A stretch of DNA of 64,000 nt. It comes from Mesonia oceanica. Its GTDB lineage: Bacteria > Bacteroidota > Bacteroidia > Flavobacteriales > Flavobacteriaceae. The DNA is taken from contig NZ_CABVMM010000013.1 in NCBI RefSeq assembly GCF_902499555.1, forward strand, positions 1 to 64,000. The letters are read 5' to 3'. The notes below the pieces were generated by a model. That model saw nothing but the letters and a program-made list of their open reading frames with translations, did not search any database and was not told where the DNA came from. Positions 46,345 to 55,496 of the stretch are shown here, piece after piece (position 1 is the first letter of the stretch; each line of letters opens with the position of its first letter). The position numbers and the translations under genes were made by a program.

Positions 46345-46863
46345 ATGAAATCCATACGTATATTATATTCCATTATAAATATTCTTTGCTTTTTAATAGG
46401 CTTTCATATTATAGCTGCCCTTTTAGCTATCTTTTTGGCCATTATATCCTTAGATTTAGATGCTTTACGACATCTAGCTACTCCATATAAGCATTATAAT
46501 CACTGGGTAATTATAGTATCTATCTTAAATATAGGAGCTTTAATTCTGTTTTTTTTAGGCTTATATGATTTACGATTTATTATAAAGACATTTTTAAAAG
46601 GTTCTATTTTTTCACAGAAAGCCTCTACATATTTTAAATATGCAGGGATATTTTTCTCCATTTCTGCTATTGCCGGGATTAGCGCAAGAATAATTTATAC
46701 GCTAACAGGTATCAATTTTAAAACCGATAATGTTCCTGAACTTGCTCCACGCTACTTTTCGCTTCTCTTCTTTGTTCTAATCATTGGTTTAACTTTTACG
46801 ATGATTTCTAAAATAATTAAGAAATCTGCCGAACTTAAAGAAGAAAATGAACTTACTATCTAA
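46345..46863 (+). CDS. DUF2975 family membrane protein
   Basis: 172 residues with four hydrophobic helices (about residues 12-35, 55-73, 95-115, 138-156). This matches the DUF2975 family, which is regularly encoded next to a YozG-like HTH protein. Function unknown. The HTH gene follows 11 nt downstream. A 17-nt palindrome lies just before the ATG. Confidence 0.8.
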   Translation: MKSIRILYSIINILCFLIGFHIIAALLAIFLAIISLDLDALRHLATPYKHYNHWVIIVSILNIGALILFFLGLYDLRFIIKTFLKGSIFSQKASTYFKYAGIFFSISAIAGISARIIYTLTGINFKTDNVPELAPRYFSLLFFVLIIGLTFTMISKIIKKSAELKEENELTI

Positions 46864-46874
46864 TTAAATCAGTT

Positions 46875-47078
46875 ATGGCGATTATTATCAACTTAGATGA
46901 ACTATTACAGCAACGTAATATGAAATCGAAAGATTTGGCGGAAAAAATAGGGATCACCACCGCTAACCTTTCCATCTTAAAAACAGGGAAAGCCAAAGCG
47001 GTACGTTTTTCTACCCTAGCGGCTATTTGCGAAGTGTTAGATTGCCAACCCGGCGATATTTTGAGCTATGATAAATAA
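46875..47078 (+). CDS. Small XRE-family transcriptional regulator (YozG-like)
   Basis: 67 residues that are one Cro/C1-type helix-turn-helix: MKSKDLAEKIGITTANLSILKTGK, then LAAICEVLDCQPGDILSYD. It pairs with DUF2975 as in many Firmicutes and Bacteroidota, and likely regulates the pair, possibly via the palindrome at 46318. Confidence 0.9.
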   Translation: MAIIINLDELLQQRNMKSKDLAEKIGITTANLSILKTGKAKAVRFSTLAAICEVLDCQPGDILSYDK

Positions 47079-47079
47079 A

Positions 47080-47520
47080 TTAAAACCAAGCTGCCCATGG
47101 AATCATGGCCAAGATGGCGATAAGCGCTAAGGGATAAAATATAGCAAGCATTTTAAATTTAGGAGCAGACGATAATTTCTTCTTGTGCTTTGAATAACCA
47201 ATAGTAATTAATACTACGGCAATAATCATCATTAACGGATGTTCTACATTATACATTCTTAAAACACTGTCGCCCATAATCTCTTTTACAGGAACGCCTT
47301 CTGTAAACCAAACGATCTTTGGTGAAATAAAGAACAGCACAATTCCTATCAACAATTGAATATGTGTACAAATAAGAGCAAATAATGAAATCCTGAAATC
47401 ACGCGGGCCATAAGAACGTTTAGAAATCACTCCCGTAATTGCATTTAACGTAGCTAGAATCACTACCAATAATACTAAATATGCCCAATACGAATGAAGG
47501 TAATAAATTGCTCTGTACAT
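47080..47520 (-). CDS. Four-helix membrane protein, possible b-type cytochrome
   Basis: 146 residues with four membrane helices and histidines at helix ends (LHSYWAYLV, CTHIQLLIG, VEHPLMMII, SKHKKK), which suggests haem b ligands as in cytochrome b561-like proteins of Bacteroidota. The assignment is from pattern only. It lies convergent to the XRE gene with a 1-nt gap, and is followed on its other side by the TonB receptor terminator. Confidence 0.55.
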   Translation of the reverse strand: MYRAIYYLHSYWAYLVLLVVILATLNAITGVISKRSYGPRDFRISLFALICTHIQLLIGIVLFFISPKIVWFTEGVPVKEIMGDSVLRMYNVEHPLMMIIAVVLITIGYSKHKKKLSSAPKFKMLAIFYPLALIAILAMIPWAAWF

Positions 47521-47560
47521 AATAATTATTTAGAAGTGTAAAGATAATTTTTTTGAATAA

Positions 47561-47590
47561 AAAAACCGCTACAAACAGTAGCGGTTTTTA
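47561..47590 (-). terminator. Terminator of the second TonB receptor gene
   Basis: AAAAACCGCTAC/GTAGCGGTTTTT stem with a short AAACA loop, 20 nt past the receptor stop. Confidence 0.8.
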
Positions 47591-47608
47591 ATTTCTAAGA
47601 AAAGAATT

Positions 47609-50251
47609 TTAGAATCTATATTTTACGGAAAAGTTCCAAGTAGTTCCATTTCCATAGAAATAGCCATAATTATCTTTTTGACTAATGTATTCGTGATCTA
47701 AAACATTATACATATTTCCTGTAATGACAAACCTTTGCCCTCCTAAATCTAAATTGTAAGATGCTCCTAGATCAAATAAAGAGTAAGAGTTTAATTCTTC
47801 CGATTGATAGGTTTCATTGTTTAGACTTGCTAAAGCAACATCTTCCACATCTACAAAACCATACAGATCTGTATAGTAATTCCAATCTAGACTTACTGAT
47901 AACTTTTCTGGAATAGCAATAAAGTTAGCTCCTAAACCAGCTGATGTTTGTGGTGCTTGACCTACCTTAACATCTTTTAAATCTATGTTTTTAGTTTCAA
48001 CTAAACTATTAGTATCATCATTATTAATTCTTACAGGAGTTGAGCCATCATAAACCCAATCCCCTAAAGTGGCATAACCTCTAATCATCCATCTAGTGTT
48101 TGGCTTATATGTAGCATCCAATTCTAACCCTTTGTGAACCTGAGCAATATCGGTAAATAAAAACCTTGCGTTTTCAATATCCTGGTATTCTCCGGTAGAA
48201 CTCAGGAACCTATTTTCCCAACTTGTATAATAAGCATTTAAGTTTAACTGAAAATTACCTTTTTCAAATTTATACCCGGCTTCAAAACCAACAATTTCTT
48301 CATTATCAACTTCAGGATCTGCTAACTGGGTATTATCTGCATAGCTAGGAAATACATTATCTAAAAATGGTTGTCTAGAATAGTTTCCTGCATTCGCAAA
48401 AACTGTATGTCCTTCTATAAAAGTCCAAGAAGCACCTCCTTTAATATTATATCCTGTTTTATTAATAGTTTTAGATTCTTTGGTTCCTTCAAAATTCCCC
48501 CTATCTTCTCTCTTATAAGATTGATTGGAAATAGCTCCTTGAGCGAATACTGAAAATTCATCGTTGGCCCATTCAACTTGACCAAATCCTCCTTGGTAAT
48601 TAATATTTTCTGAATAATCATAATCGATTCTTTGATTTTCATCGGCAAAATCAAATAACGCAGCCCAAGGGTCTGGATTAAAAGTCTTGGTAACAATATT
48701 ATTATCATTACCACCAAAGCTTTCTTGAACCCCATCAAGACCTAGCAAATCAGTTATTTGTCGAAAATGATCTCCTTTATAAAATCTAAAATCTGCACCT
48801 ACATTAAAAGTAAGGTTTTCAGAAATATTATTTTCATAATTCATCACCGTTCCATACCAAGCATGATTATTCACTGATGCTCTCAAAACAGTACCTTCAT
48901 AACTTCCCGGTTTTGCATATCTATTCCCATTTGCATCTGGAGTGATAGAAGCATTGTAAACATTTTCAATGTATGTCCAATCTATTAAACCATTACTTGC
49001 ATTAAAAGCACCTCTTTGTAAGTCTTCATTTCCATTAGGATATCCACTTATATAACCAGGGCCATTCCCATAAGTACCGGTTCCCCCTCCTCTACCAAAA
49101 GAAGCATATAGTACTGTAGAAAGATTTGACTTTTCTGAAATATCCCAATCCCAGTTTAAGTTAAGAACTGGTTTATGATAATAATTTCTTCTAGAAGTTA
49201 AATAATCTCCATTATTAAAACCATAGTTATTATTATACTTTAATCCATATTCATCATATAATTTTAAGTCTTTAGAAAAGTTTTGATCGTGCCATTGTGG
49301 AGCTCCTGTTAGCAAAAAGTTGAAATTATGATTTCCTGCTTTTTTACCTACAGAAAAGAAATAATTTTGACCTTGACCTTTTGTTCCGTTTGCCCATTTA
49401 CTATGTGCTTGCCAGTAATCTAAAAGAAAAGAAAAGCCCCATCCATTGTCATTAATACCAGTATCATACGAAACGGTACCTTTCATATAGCTACCATTTC
49501 CCACTAAAAATCTAGCAAAACCCCCTTCTGTTCTATTTGTAGCTTTGGTTACAATATTAACAGTTCCTCCTACTGATGAAATTGCCAACTTTGATGAACC
49601 TAAACCTCTTTGTACTTGTACAGCATTAGCAATATCTGCCAAACCTGCCCAATTCGACCAGTACATATTACCGTCTTCCATTCCATTAATGGGCTGACCA
49701 TTTAATAAGAAAGCTGTATTAGACTGTCCAAAACCCCTCACGAACATTTGAGAATCACCGTATCCGCCAGAAGCATTGGAAACATAAACGTTCGGAGTAT
49801 TCTTTAAAATTTGAGGAAATTCAACGTTCCCTACTGCCCTTTTTTGAATCTCTTCACTTGTTACAGTAGAAACAGCGATAGGTGTTTTTCTATCTTCCTC
49901 TAAATCTATCACCCCTTTTCCAACTACTACTATTTCCCCAAGAGCATTTGCATCTGCTTCTAGGCTAATTTCCCCTATGTCTATAGTTTCTCCATTGTTT
50001 ACCGAAAAACTAACTCTTTTTTTAGCAAAACCTAAATAGGATATCACCAGCTCTCCTTCTGAATTTTGTACTTCTAAGGAAAACACTCCATCAAAATCTG
50101 TAGTTGTACCATTGGAAGTTCCTGCCTCCATAACATTTGCTCCTGGTAACGGCATATTTGTTTCAGGATCTGTAATGGTACCTGTAAGTTTACCTTGAGC
50201 AAAAATCACACTTGTTGCTAAAAGCAACATTATTGTAAATAGCTTTTTCAT
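47609..50251 (-). CDS. TonB-dependent receptor, CarboxypepD_reg-like type
   Basis: 880 residues. A signal peptide (MKKLFTIMLLLATSVIFAQ) precedes a CarboxypepD_reg-like domain (about 20-105, GKLTGTITDPETNMPLPGA), a plug (about 125-235) with FVRGFGQSNTAFLLNG, and a 22-strand barrel ending in an aromatic NFSVKYRF. It is intact, in contrast to the receptor at 8836-11694. The substrate is unknown; relatives take up iron chelates or oligomers. The upstream gene is a lone M23 peptidase. Confidence 0.9.
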   Translation of the reverse strand: MKKLFTIMLLLATSVIFAQGKLTGTITDPETNMPLPGANVMEAGTSNGTTTDFDGVFSLEVQNSEGELVISYLGFAKKRVSFSVNNGETIDIGEISLEADANALGEIVVVGKGVIDLEEDRKTPIAVSTVTSEEIQKRAVGNVEFPQILKNTPNVYVSNASGGYGDSQMFVRGFGQSNTAFLLNGQPINGMEDGNMYWSNWAGLADIANAVQVQRGLGSSKLAISSVGGTVNIVTKATNRTEGGFARFLVGNGSYMKGTVSYDTGINDNGWGFSFLLDYWQAHSKWANGTKGQGQNYFFSVGKKAGNHNFNFLLTGAPQWHDQNFSKDLKLYDEYGLKYNNNYGFNNGDYLTSRRNYYHKPVLNLNWDWDISEKSNLSTVLYASFGRGGGTGTYGNGPGYISGYPNGNEDLQRGAFNASNGLIDWTYIENVYNASITPDANGNRYAKPGSYEGTVLRASVNNHAWYGTVMNYENNISENLTFNVGADFRFYKGDHFRQITDLLGLDGVQESFGGNDNNIVTKTFNPDPWAALFDFADENQRIDYDYSENINYQGGFGQVEWANDEFSVFAQGAISNQSYKREDRGNFEGTKESKTINKTGYNIKGGASWTFIEGHTVFANAGNYSRQPFLDNVFPSYADNTQLADPEVDNEEIVGFEAGYKFEKGNFQLNLNAYYTSWENRFLSSTGEYQDIENARFLFTDIAQVHKGLELDATYKPNTRWMIRGYATLGDWVYDGSTPVRINNDDTNSLVETKNIDLKDVKVGQAPQTSAGLGANFIAIPEKLSVSLDWNYYTDLYGFVDVEDVALASLNNETYQSEELNSYSLFDLGASYNLDLGGQRFVITGNMYNVLDHEYISQKDNYGYFYGNGTTWNFSVKYRF

Positions 50252-50404
50252 TTTGCAGTTTATTATTTAAAATTAGTTTGCACTGCAAATGAAGCTACAT
50301 ATTACTTTTTAAATTTTAAGAAGGCATTAATAGTAAGAAAGCGGGTTTTAAAAAAAAGTTATGCAAGCATTGAAATTTTAATATTTTCATAACATTCAAG
50401 AAGC

Positions 50405-51661
50405 TTACTTTGGCATTTTTTTGAAAGGAAGGCTATCTAGCTCTTTCTTTAAACTTTCAATAGCCATAAAATAATCAGGCTTTAATTCTTCTTTTAAAGG
50501 CTCTGAACTTGGTAAGTTTTGTTTGAAAGGATCTACTTGTTTCCCGTAAACCCAAAAACGGTAACAAACGTGCGGACCGGTAGCCAAACCTGTACTTCCC
50601 ACAAAACCAATGATATCACCCTGTTTTACACGCTGCCCTACTTTTACATTCCGTTTGGTCATGTGTAAATACTGTGTCGTATATTTTTCGTTATGTCGAA
50701 CTTTTACATAATTACCGTTTCCACGCGTATAACTGGATTTAATGACCACGCCATCTGCAGTGCTCCAAATTGGAGTTCCTGTAGGAGCGGCATAATCTGT
50801 ACCTAAGTGCGCTTTCCATCTTTTCTGTACGGGGTGAAACCTTCTTTTGGTATATCGGGAAGAAATCCTCGAAAATTTTAAAGGGGCTTTTAAAAAGAAG
50901 CTTTGCATAGAATTGGCCTCTTCATCATAAAATTTAGGGAAACCACTTAAACTATCCTTTCCAAAGCTAAAAGCATAATAAGGGCTGTCGTAATGTTTAA
51001 AAACAGCAGCTTCAATGTTTTTAACTCCGCCATAAATGGTATCGTTAATCCAACGTTCGTTATAAATTAATTTGAATTGATCTCCTTTCTGGATTTTAAA
51101 GAAATCTATTTTCCATTGGTATATATCTGAAAGCTTATCGGTAAGTAAAACGCTTAAACCAGCATTATCCATCGCTTCGGAAAGACTGGAAGTAATAACT
51201 CCAGAAGTCATTTTTCTTTTCACCGAAACGGGTTTTTTATTTTTAAAAGAACGAACAGAATCCTGCAAATCAATGACCGTGTAATTAATCCGGTCGTTTT
51301 CGTAAATAAATGCTTTTACCGTTTCTGAAGTATCTTTCGACTTTAAAATGGTATATGGTTTTCCGGCTATAATTCGTGCCGGGTTAAAGGTGTCTTTTAC
51401 TTTTTCTGAAATTAAATAAACCTCTCCTCGGGTTACGCCATTGGCATCCATAATTGCTCCAAAACTATCCCCTGGCCTAATGGTATCTCTCACCACTTTA
51501 TAGTCATTCAATACAAAACCATATTCCTTAATTTGTGGAGGAGCTTTCTTTACTTCTTTAGTTTTCTCTGCAATTTCTTTTTTAGGTTCTTCTTTACAGG
51601 AAATAATTAATACGCAAAAACAAAAAAGTGTAAGTATAGAATATAGTTTTCTCAAAAGCAT
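50405..51661 (-). CDS. M23 family peptidoglycan endopeptidase, lipoprotein
   Basis: 418 residues. The lipobox IISC puts Cys at residue 22. A peptidoglycan-facing N-terminal part is followed by the M23/LytM domain from about residue 280: H285 and D289 in HLGTDYAAP, then the final motif, which reads GPHVCYRFW (H364, C366) where most M23 enzymes have HxH. The Cys takes the place of the second His, a zinc ligand. I recall the same variant in other Flavobacteria, so it may be an active HDC enzyme. It probably cuts stem-peptide cross-links. Confidence 0.88.
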   Translation of the reverse strand: MLLRKLYSILTLFCFCVLIISCKEEPKKEIAEKTKEVKKAPPQIKEYGFVLNDYKVVRDTIRPGDSFGAIMDANGVTRGEVYLISEKVKDTFNPARIIAGKPYTILKSKDTSETVKAFIYENDRINYTVIDLQDSVRSFKNKKPVSVKRKMTSGVITSSLSEAMDNAGLSVLLTDKLSDIYQWKIDFFKIQKGDQFKLIYNERWINDTIYGGVKNIEAAVFKHYDSPYYAFSFGKDSLSGFPKFYDEEANSMQSFFLKAPLKFSRISSRYTKRRFHPVQKRWKAHLGTDYAAPTGTPIWSTADGVVIKSSYTRGNGNYVKVRHNEKYTTQYLHMTKRNVKVGQRVKQGDIIGFVGSTGLATGPHVCYRFWVYGKQVDPFKQNLPSSEPLKEELKPDYFMAIESLKKELDSLPFKKMPK

Positions 51662-51743
51662 AAAATTTTAGGCAACAAAATTATTTAAAGCAATACTGTT
51701 TTACAACTCGAAACCATGTATTTTATTACTTATAAGAAAATAT

Positions 51744-52517
51744 TTATTTCATTTCTATCGTAAAAGGGTGTTTTAATTTTTTAAAAGCTTCTAAATCGGC
51801 GTCTAATGAACCTACCGCAAGATCTGCTTCAATCTTTAAAGGCATTTTATTTTTATCGTCGCTTACCCAAAACGTTAAACTTTCTTCTTCTTTAAAAATG
51901 CGGTCTGCTTGCACGTATGGTCGAAACTTCAGTGCTTTCATTTTACCAAACTTAGTTTTTATGGTTTCCCTTCCTAGAAAAACCGTCTTAAAACGGTAGT
52001 TTTCTTCATCAAAAAATAAGTCTACCATAATTTCATCTCCTTCTTGAATAGTCTCGGGGTCAATTTTATTCCGAAGAAAATAAAAAACCGACATCATATC
52101 CTGCACATTATGATGTATGCTGAATTTCTTTTCTGAATTATCTTTTAAGTTCTTTACCAAAGCTTCATTGGATGCTTGGTCAAAATAAATAACTTTATTC
52201 TTGGTATGTCCACCTTCGTTTATATCCCTTTTAAATTTTAAAGGAAGCTGCGAAGTTTCTTCAATATAAGTTTCATAAGTGTCATCTACTTTAAAAAATA
52301 AATCTAACAGCCCTGTCGATTTTCCTTTTCCTACTACGTGGTAAACATTTTTACCTTGAAAGGTTTCTTCTTTTACTTCCAACGTAGCAAAACTGGCATT
52401 AAACCATCCATAATGAATTCTAAATTTAAACCATTCGCCATCTTGATAGGATTTTTCTTGTGCGTGAAAAGAAAAAGTAGTGACAAAAAATATAAGTAAA
52501 AAAAGTAGTTTTTTCAT
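51744..52517 (-). CDS. DUF3108 family protein
   Basis: 257 residues with an N-terminal signal peptide (to about residue 19, FSFHAQE) and a DUF3108 domain with all-beta character: YGWFNASFATLEVKE, LPLKFKRDINEGG, KMKALKFRPYVQADR. It is a periplasmic protein of unknown role. It is preceded by a terminator and transcribed towards the M23 gene, which starts 83 nt downstream. Confidence 0.85.
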   Translation of the reverse strand: MKKLLFLLIFFVTTFSFHAQEKSYQDGEWFKFRIHYGWFNASFATLEVKEETFQGKNVYHVVGKGKSTGLLDLFFKVDDTYETYIEETSQLPLKFKRDINEGGHTKNKVIYFDQASNEALVKNLKDNSEKKFSIHHNVQDMMSVFYFLRNKIDPETIQEGDEIMVDLFFDEENYRFKTVFLGRETIKTKFGKMKALKFRPYVQADRIFKEEESLTFWVSDDKNKMPLKIEADLAVGSLDADLEAFKKLKHPFTIEMK

Positions 52518-52820
52518 AGTATTAATAGCTATAGGGTTGGTTCTTTAGTATTCTCATTTTCAAATACTATTCCAAAGGTATTAAAAAAGAAAAAGCCCCA
52601 TCAAAATTTGATGGGGCTTTATCCTTATTAACCAACTAAAACTTAAATTTATGAAAAAAATCTTCTCAAATCATTTTTGGCTAACCACTTCCAAAAATGC
52701 TGCGCAAAAGTACTGTACAAGTACCTTACACACAACAAGAAAATTATATTTAACTATTCTCAAATCAAATAATTACCAAAAAATCATTTTAGCTGACAAT
52801 TCATTAAAATTTTTAATTTT
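52518..52820. other. Intergenic stretch with terminator of hppD and its long 3' trailer
   Basis: 303 nt with no gene. It holds a strong hairpin at 52591-52621 (listed separately) about 200 nt after the hppD stop. A plus-strand frame at 52651-52914 that opens with ATG is not credible, because its C-terminal half is antisense to hppD. Confidence 0.5.
52591..52621 (-). terminator. Terminator of the hmgA-hppD transcript
   Basis: AAAGCCCCATCAAA/TTTGATGGGGCTTT, 14-bp perfect stem with a T-run on the minus strand side. It lies some 200 nt past the hppD stop, leaving a long untranslated trailer. Confidence 0.75.
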
Positions 52821-53981
52821 TTATAACGTTCCTCGTAATTGCTGCTCTCGTTCAATAGACTCAAAAAGGGCTTTAAAATTACCTGCACCAAAGCCTCTAG
52901 CCCCCATTCGTTGAATAATCTCGAAGAAAAGTGTAGGTCTATCTTGTATTGGTTTAGTGAAAATCTGTAATAAATAGCCTTCTTCATCGGCATCAATCAT
53001 AATTCCGAGACTTTGAAGAAGCTTGATATCTTCATTTAATTCGTGGCTAAATTCTTCTAACCTACCGGGTACCGCATCGTAATAAGCTTCCGGTGGATGA
53101 GAAAGAAACTCTACCCCTCGAGCTCTTAAATCGCCTACAGTTTTTATAATATCGTCGGTAGCCACGGCAATATGCTGAACCCCGGGACCTTCATAAAAAT
53201 CTAAATATTCTTCAATTTGAGATTTCTTAACTCCTTCAGCAGGTTCATTTATAGGAAATTTAATTCTACCATTCCCATTACTCATCACTTTACTCATTAA
53301 GGCAGAATATTCAGTATGAATTTGCTTATCGTCAAAAGATAGGAAATTGACAAAACCCATCACATCTTCATACCATTTTACCCAAGTGTTCATCTCGTTC
53401 CAACCTACATTTCCTACCATATGGTCTATATATTTTAGCCCTACCGGCTCGGGATTATAAGGAGAGACCCATTTTCTATAACCGGGTAAAAATTCACCCT
53501 TATAGTTTTTACGCTCTACAAACATATGAACGGTTTCTCCATACGTGTAAATTCCGGCTCTTATAACTTCACCGTCTTCATCTGTTTCAACTTTCGGTTC
53601 CATAAAAGATTTAGCGCCCCGCGAAGTGGTTTCTTCCCACGCTTTTTTAGCATCTTCTACCCAAAGTGCAACTACCTTCACTCCATCACCGTGCTTTACT
53701 AAATGCTCATTGATAGGATTTTTAGAACTTAAGGGTGTCGTAAGTACCAGTCTAATTTTATCTTGTTGTAATACATAGGAAACAGAATCTTTATTCCCTG
53801 TTTCCAATCCTGAATAAGCTTTAGATTGAAAACCGAAAGCTGTTTTATAGAAATGGGCTGCTTGCTTTGCATTGCCTACATACAATTCAACATAATCGGT
53901 TCCCAAGAGGGGCAAAAAATCTTGCGCTCCTTCAAATATTTTTTCTAATCCGTAATTAACTGATTCTATTTTTTTACTCAT
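52821..53981 (-). CDS. hppD: 4-hydroxyphenylpyruvate dioxygenase
   Basis: Fe(II) dioxygenase that makes homogentisate from 4-hydroxyphenylpyruvate. Two VOC-type halves; the C-terminal one has the Fe ligands: His in YIDHMVGNV, His in GPGVQHIAV, Glu in LFFEIIQRMG. ATG 53981 (MSKKIESVNYG) is used; a longer frame starts 11 codons earlier. It follows hmgA by about 100 nt on the same strand, so it is part of the tyrosine breakdown pathway. Confidence 0.95.
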   Translation of the reverse strand: MSKKIESVNYGLEKIFEGAQDFLPLLGTDYVELYVGNAKQAAHFYKTAFGFQSKAYSGLETGNKDSVSYVLQQDKIRLVLTTPLSSKNPINEHLVKHGDGVKVVALWVEDAKKAWEETTSRGAKSFMEPKVETDEDGEVIRAGIYTYGETVHMFVERKNYKGEFLPGYRKWVSPYNPEPVGLKYIDHMVGNVGWNEMNTWVKWYEDVMGFVNFLSFDDKQIHTEYSALMSKVMSNGNGRIKFPINEPAEGVKKSQIEEYLDFYEGPGVQHIAVATDDIIKTVGDLRARGVEFLSHPPEAYYDAVPGRLEEFSHELNEDIKLLQSLGIMIDADEEGYLLQIFTKPIQDRPTLFFEIIQRMGARGFGAGNFKALFESIEREQQLRGTL

Positions 53982-54082
53982 TTTATTTCTTTTAAATTTT
54001 AAATTATTTCCCATTAAAACACTAGCTGGTTGGTTACCACATCGCTCTTGCTTGCGCGGAAATATTTAATAATTGCTTTTCA

Positions 54083-55252
54083 CTAATCATGACTTCCGTC
54101 TAACCAAGATTTATGATACGAGTCGTCTGCGATTTTCAAACCTTCTTCAGTCACTTGCAGCGGACGAAAGGTATCTACCATTACCGCTAACTCCTCGGTT
54201 CCGGTTTGGCCAATACTTCTCTCTACAGCTCCGGGATGCGGACCGTGCGGAATTCCCGCCGGATGCAAAGAAATATGCCCGGCTTCAATATCATTTCTAC
54301 TCATAAAATCGCCATCTACGTAATACAAGACCTCATCACTATCTATATTACTATGGCTATACGGCGCAGGAATAGCTTCAGGATGGTAATCATACAATCG
54401 CGGACAGAAAGAACAAACGACAAATGCATCGGTTTCAAAAGTTTGATGTACTGGTGGCGGTTGATGAATTCTTCCTGTTATCGGTTCAAAATCGTGAATG
54501 GAAAAGGCGTAAGGATAGTTGTAACCATCATACCCCACTACATCAAAAGGATGCGTAGCATAAACCATATCAAAAATTTCGTTATTCTTTTTAATTTTGA
54601 TTAGAAAATCCCCTTTTTCATCATTGGTCTCCAATTCTTGGGGTTGCCGCAAATCACGCTCACAAAAAGGAGAATGTTCTAACAATTGCCCAAAATAATT
54701 CCGATATCTTTTTGGCGTATAGATAGGCCGGTGAGATTCTACGATAAATAAACGGTTGTTTTCATCATCAAAATCTAGTTTGTAGATGGTACCTCTAGGG
54801 ACCAGTAAATAATCTCCATATTTAAAATCTAAGTTCCCGAGCTGGGTTCTTAATTTTCCGGTGCCTTGATGAATAAAAATAAGTTCGTCACAATCGGCAT
54901 TCTTATAAAAATAATCTTCTGTTGATTCTTGTGGAGCTGCTAAAACTATACTACAGTCCTGATTGGTAAGTACAGTTTTTCTACTTTCCAGATAATCTGG
55001 CGCCGGCACTACTTGAAAACCTTTAAACTTATAAGACTTCAAATTATTAGCTACTGCAATTTTTGGACTTACATCGTAACTTCCTTTAATTTCTTTTACC
55101 TGTGTGGGTCGGTGTTCATGATACAGGTTAGACGACATTCCATCAAAACCAATGGTTCCAAATAATTGCTCGTAATACAAGCTTCCATCAGGTTTTTTAA
55201 AAATTGTGTGCCGCTTATGGGGTATCTTTCCTAATTTATGATAAAATGGCAT
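54083..55252 (-). CDS. hmgA: Homogentisate 1,2-dioxygenase
   Basis: Opens the aromatic ring of homogentisate to maleylacetoacetate. 389 residues with MPFYHKLGKIPHKRHTIF at the start, PPPVHQTFETDAFVVCSF and SHSNIDSDEVLYYVDGDF, the regions that hold the iron ligands (His/Glu). It is the shorter bacterial form. A promoter lies about 20 nt before the ATG. maiA and fahA, needed next in the pathway, are not in the window. Confidence 0.94.
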   Translation of the reverse strand: MPFYHKLGKIPHKRHTIFKKPDGSLYYEQLFGTIGFDGMSSNLYHEHRPTQVKEIKGSYDVSPKIAVANNLKSYKFKGFQVVPAPDYLESRKTVLTNQDCSIVLAAPQESTEDYFYKNADCDELIFIHQGTGKLRTQLGNLDFKYGDYLLVPRGTIYKLDFDDENNRLFIVESHRPIYTPKRYRNYFGQLLEHSPFCERDLRQPQELETNDEKGDFLIKIKKNNEIFDMVYATHPFDVVGYDGYNYPYAFSIHDFEPITGRIHQPPPVHQTFETDAFVVCSFCPRLYDYHPEAIPAPYSHSNIDSDEVLYYVDGDFMSRNDIEAGHISLHPAGIPHGPHPGAVERSIGQTGTEELAVMVDTFRPLQVTEEGLKIADDSYHKSWLDGSHD

Positions 55253-55271
55253 AATTCACTTGTGGTTTTTA

Positions 55272-55303
55272 CAAATATCGCAATTTTTTTTCGTTTAATT
55301 CAA
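55272..55303 (-). promoter_or_regulatory. Promoter of hmgA-hppD
   Basis: On the minus strand: TTG at 55303-55301, 21 nt, GATATTTG at 55279-55272. It overlaps a perfect CAAACGTTTG palindrome (55301-55310), which could be a regulator site. Confidence 0.5.
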
Positions 55304-55496
55304 ACGTTTGAAATGCTTGTTCCTAAAATTTTTCGATACCTAAAATCTATTCCATCATTTATAAAATTGAAGGCTATTTCTGTAATGAAAGAACATCTTC
55401 TTCGATTAATTGATAGAACTAAATTTCTAGATGAAAGCTATTTATTTTTCTGTAAAAAAAGTGAATAGTTTATCTGTTAACCTCAATCAATTTTAA

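Noticed and set aside
48415..48738. Minus-strand ORF of 107 codons inside the second TonB receptor
   Set aside because: Alternate frame of a well-supported receptor gene with no motif.
52651..52914. Plus-strand ORF of 87 codons opening MKKIFSNHF
   Set aside because: Its second half is antisense to the hppD 3' end. No homologue is known to me, and a hairpin stands just before it that fits the hppD terminator better.
55238..55468. Plus-strand ORF of 76 codons between hmgA and the luciferase-like gene
   Set aside because: Starts antisense to hmgA and overlaps its promoter; no recognisable domain.
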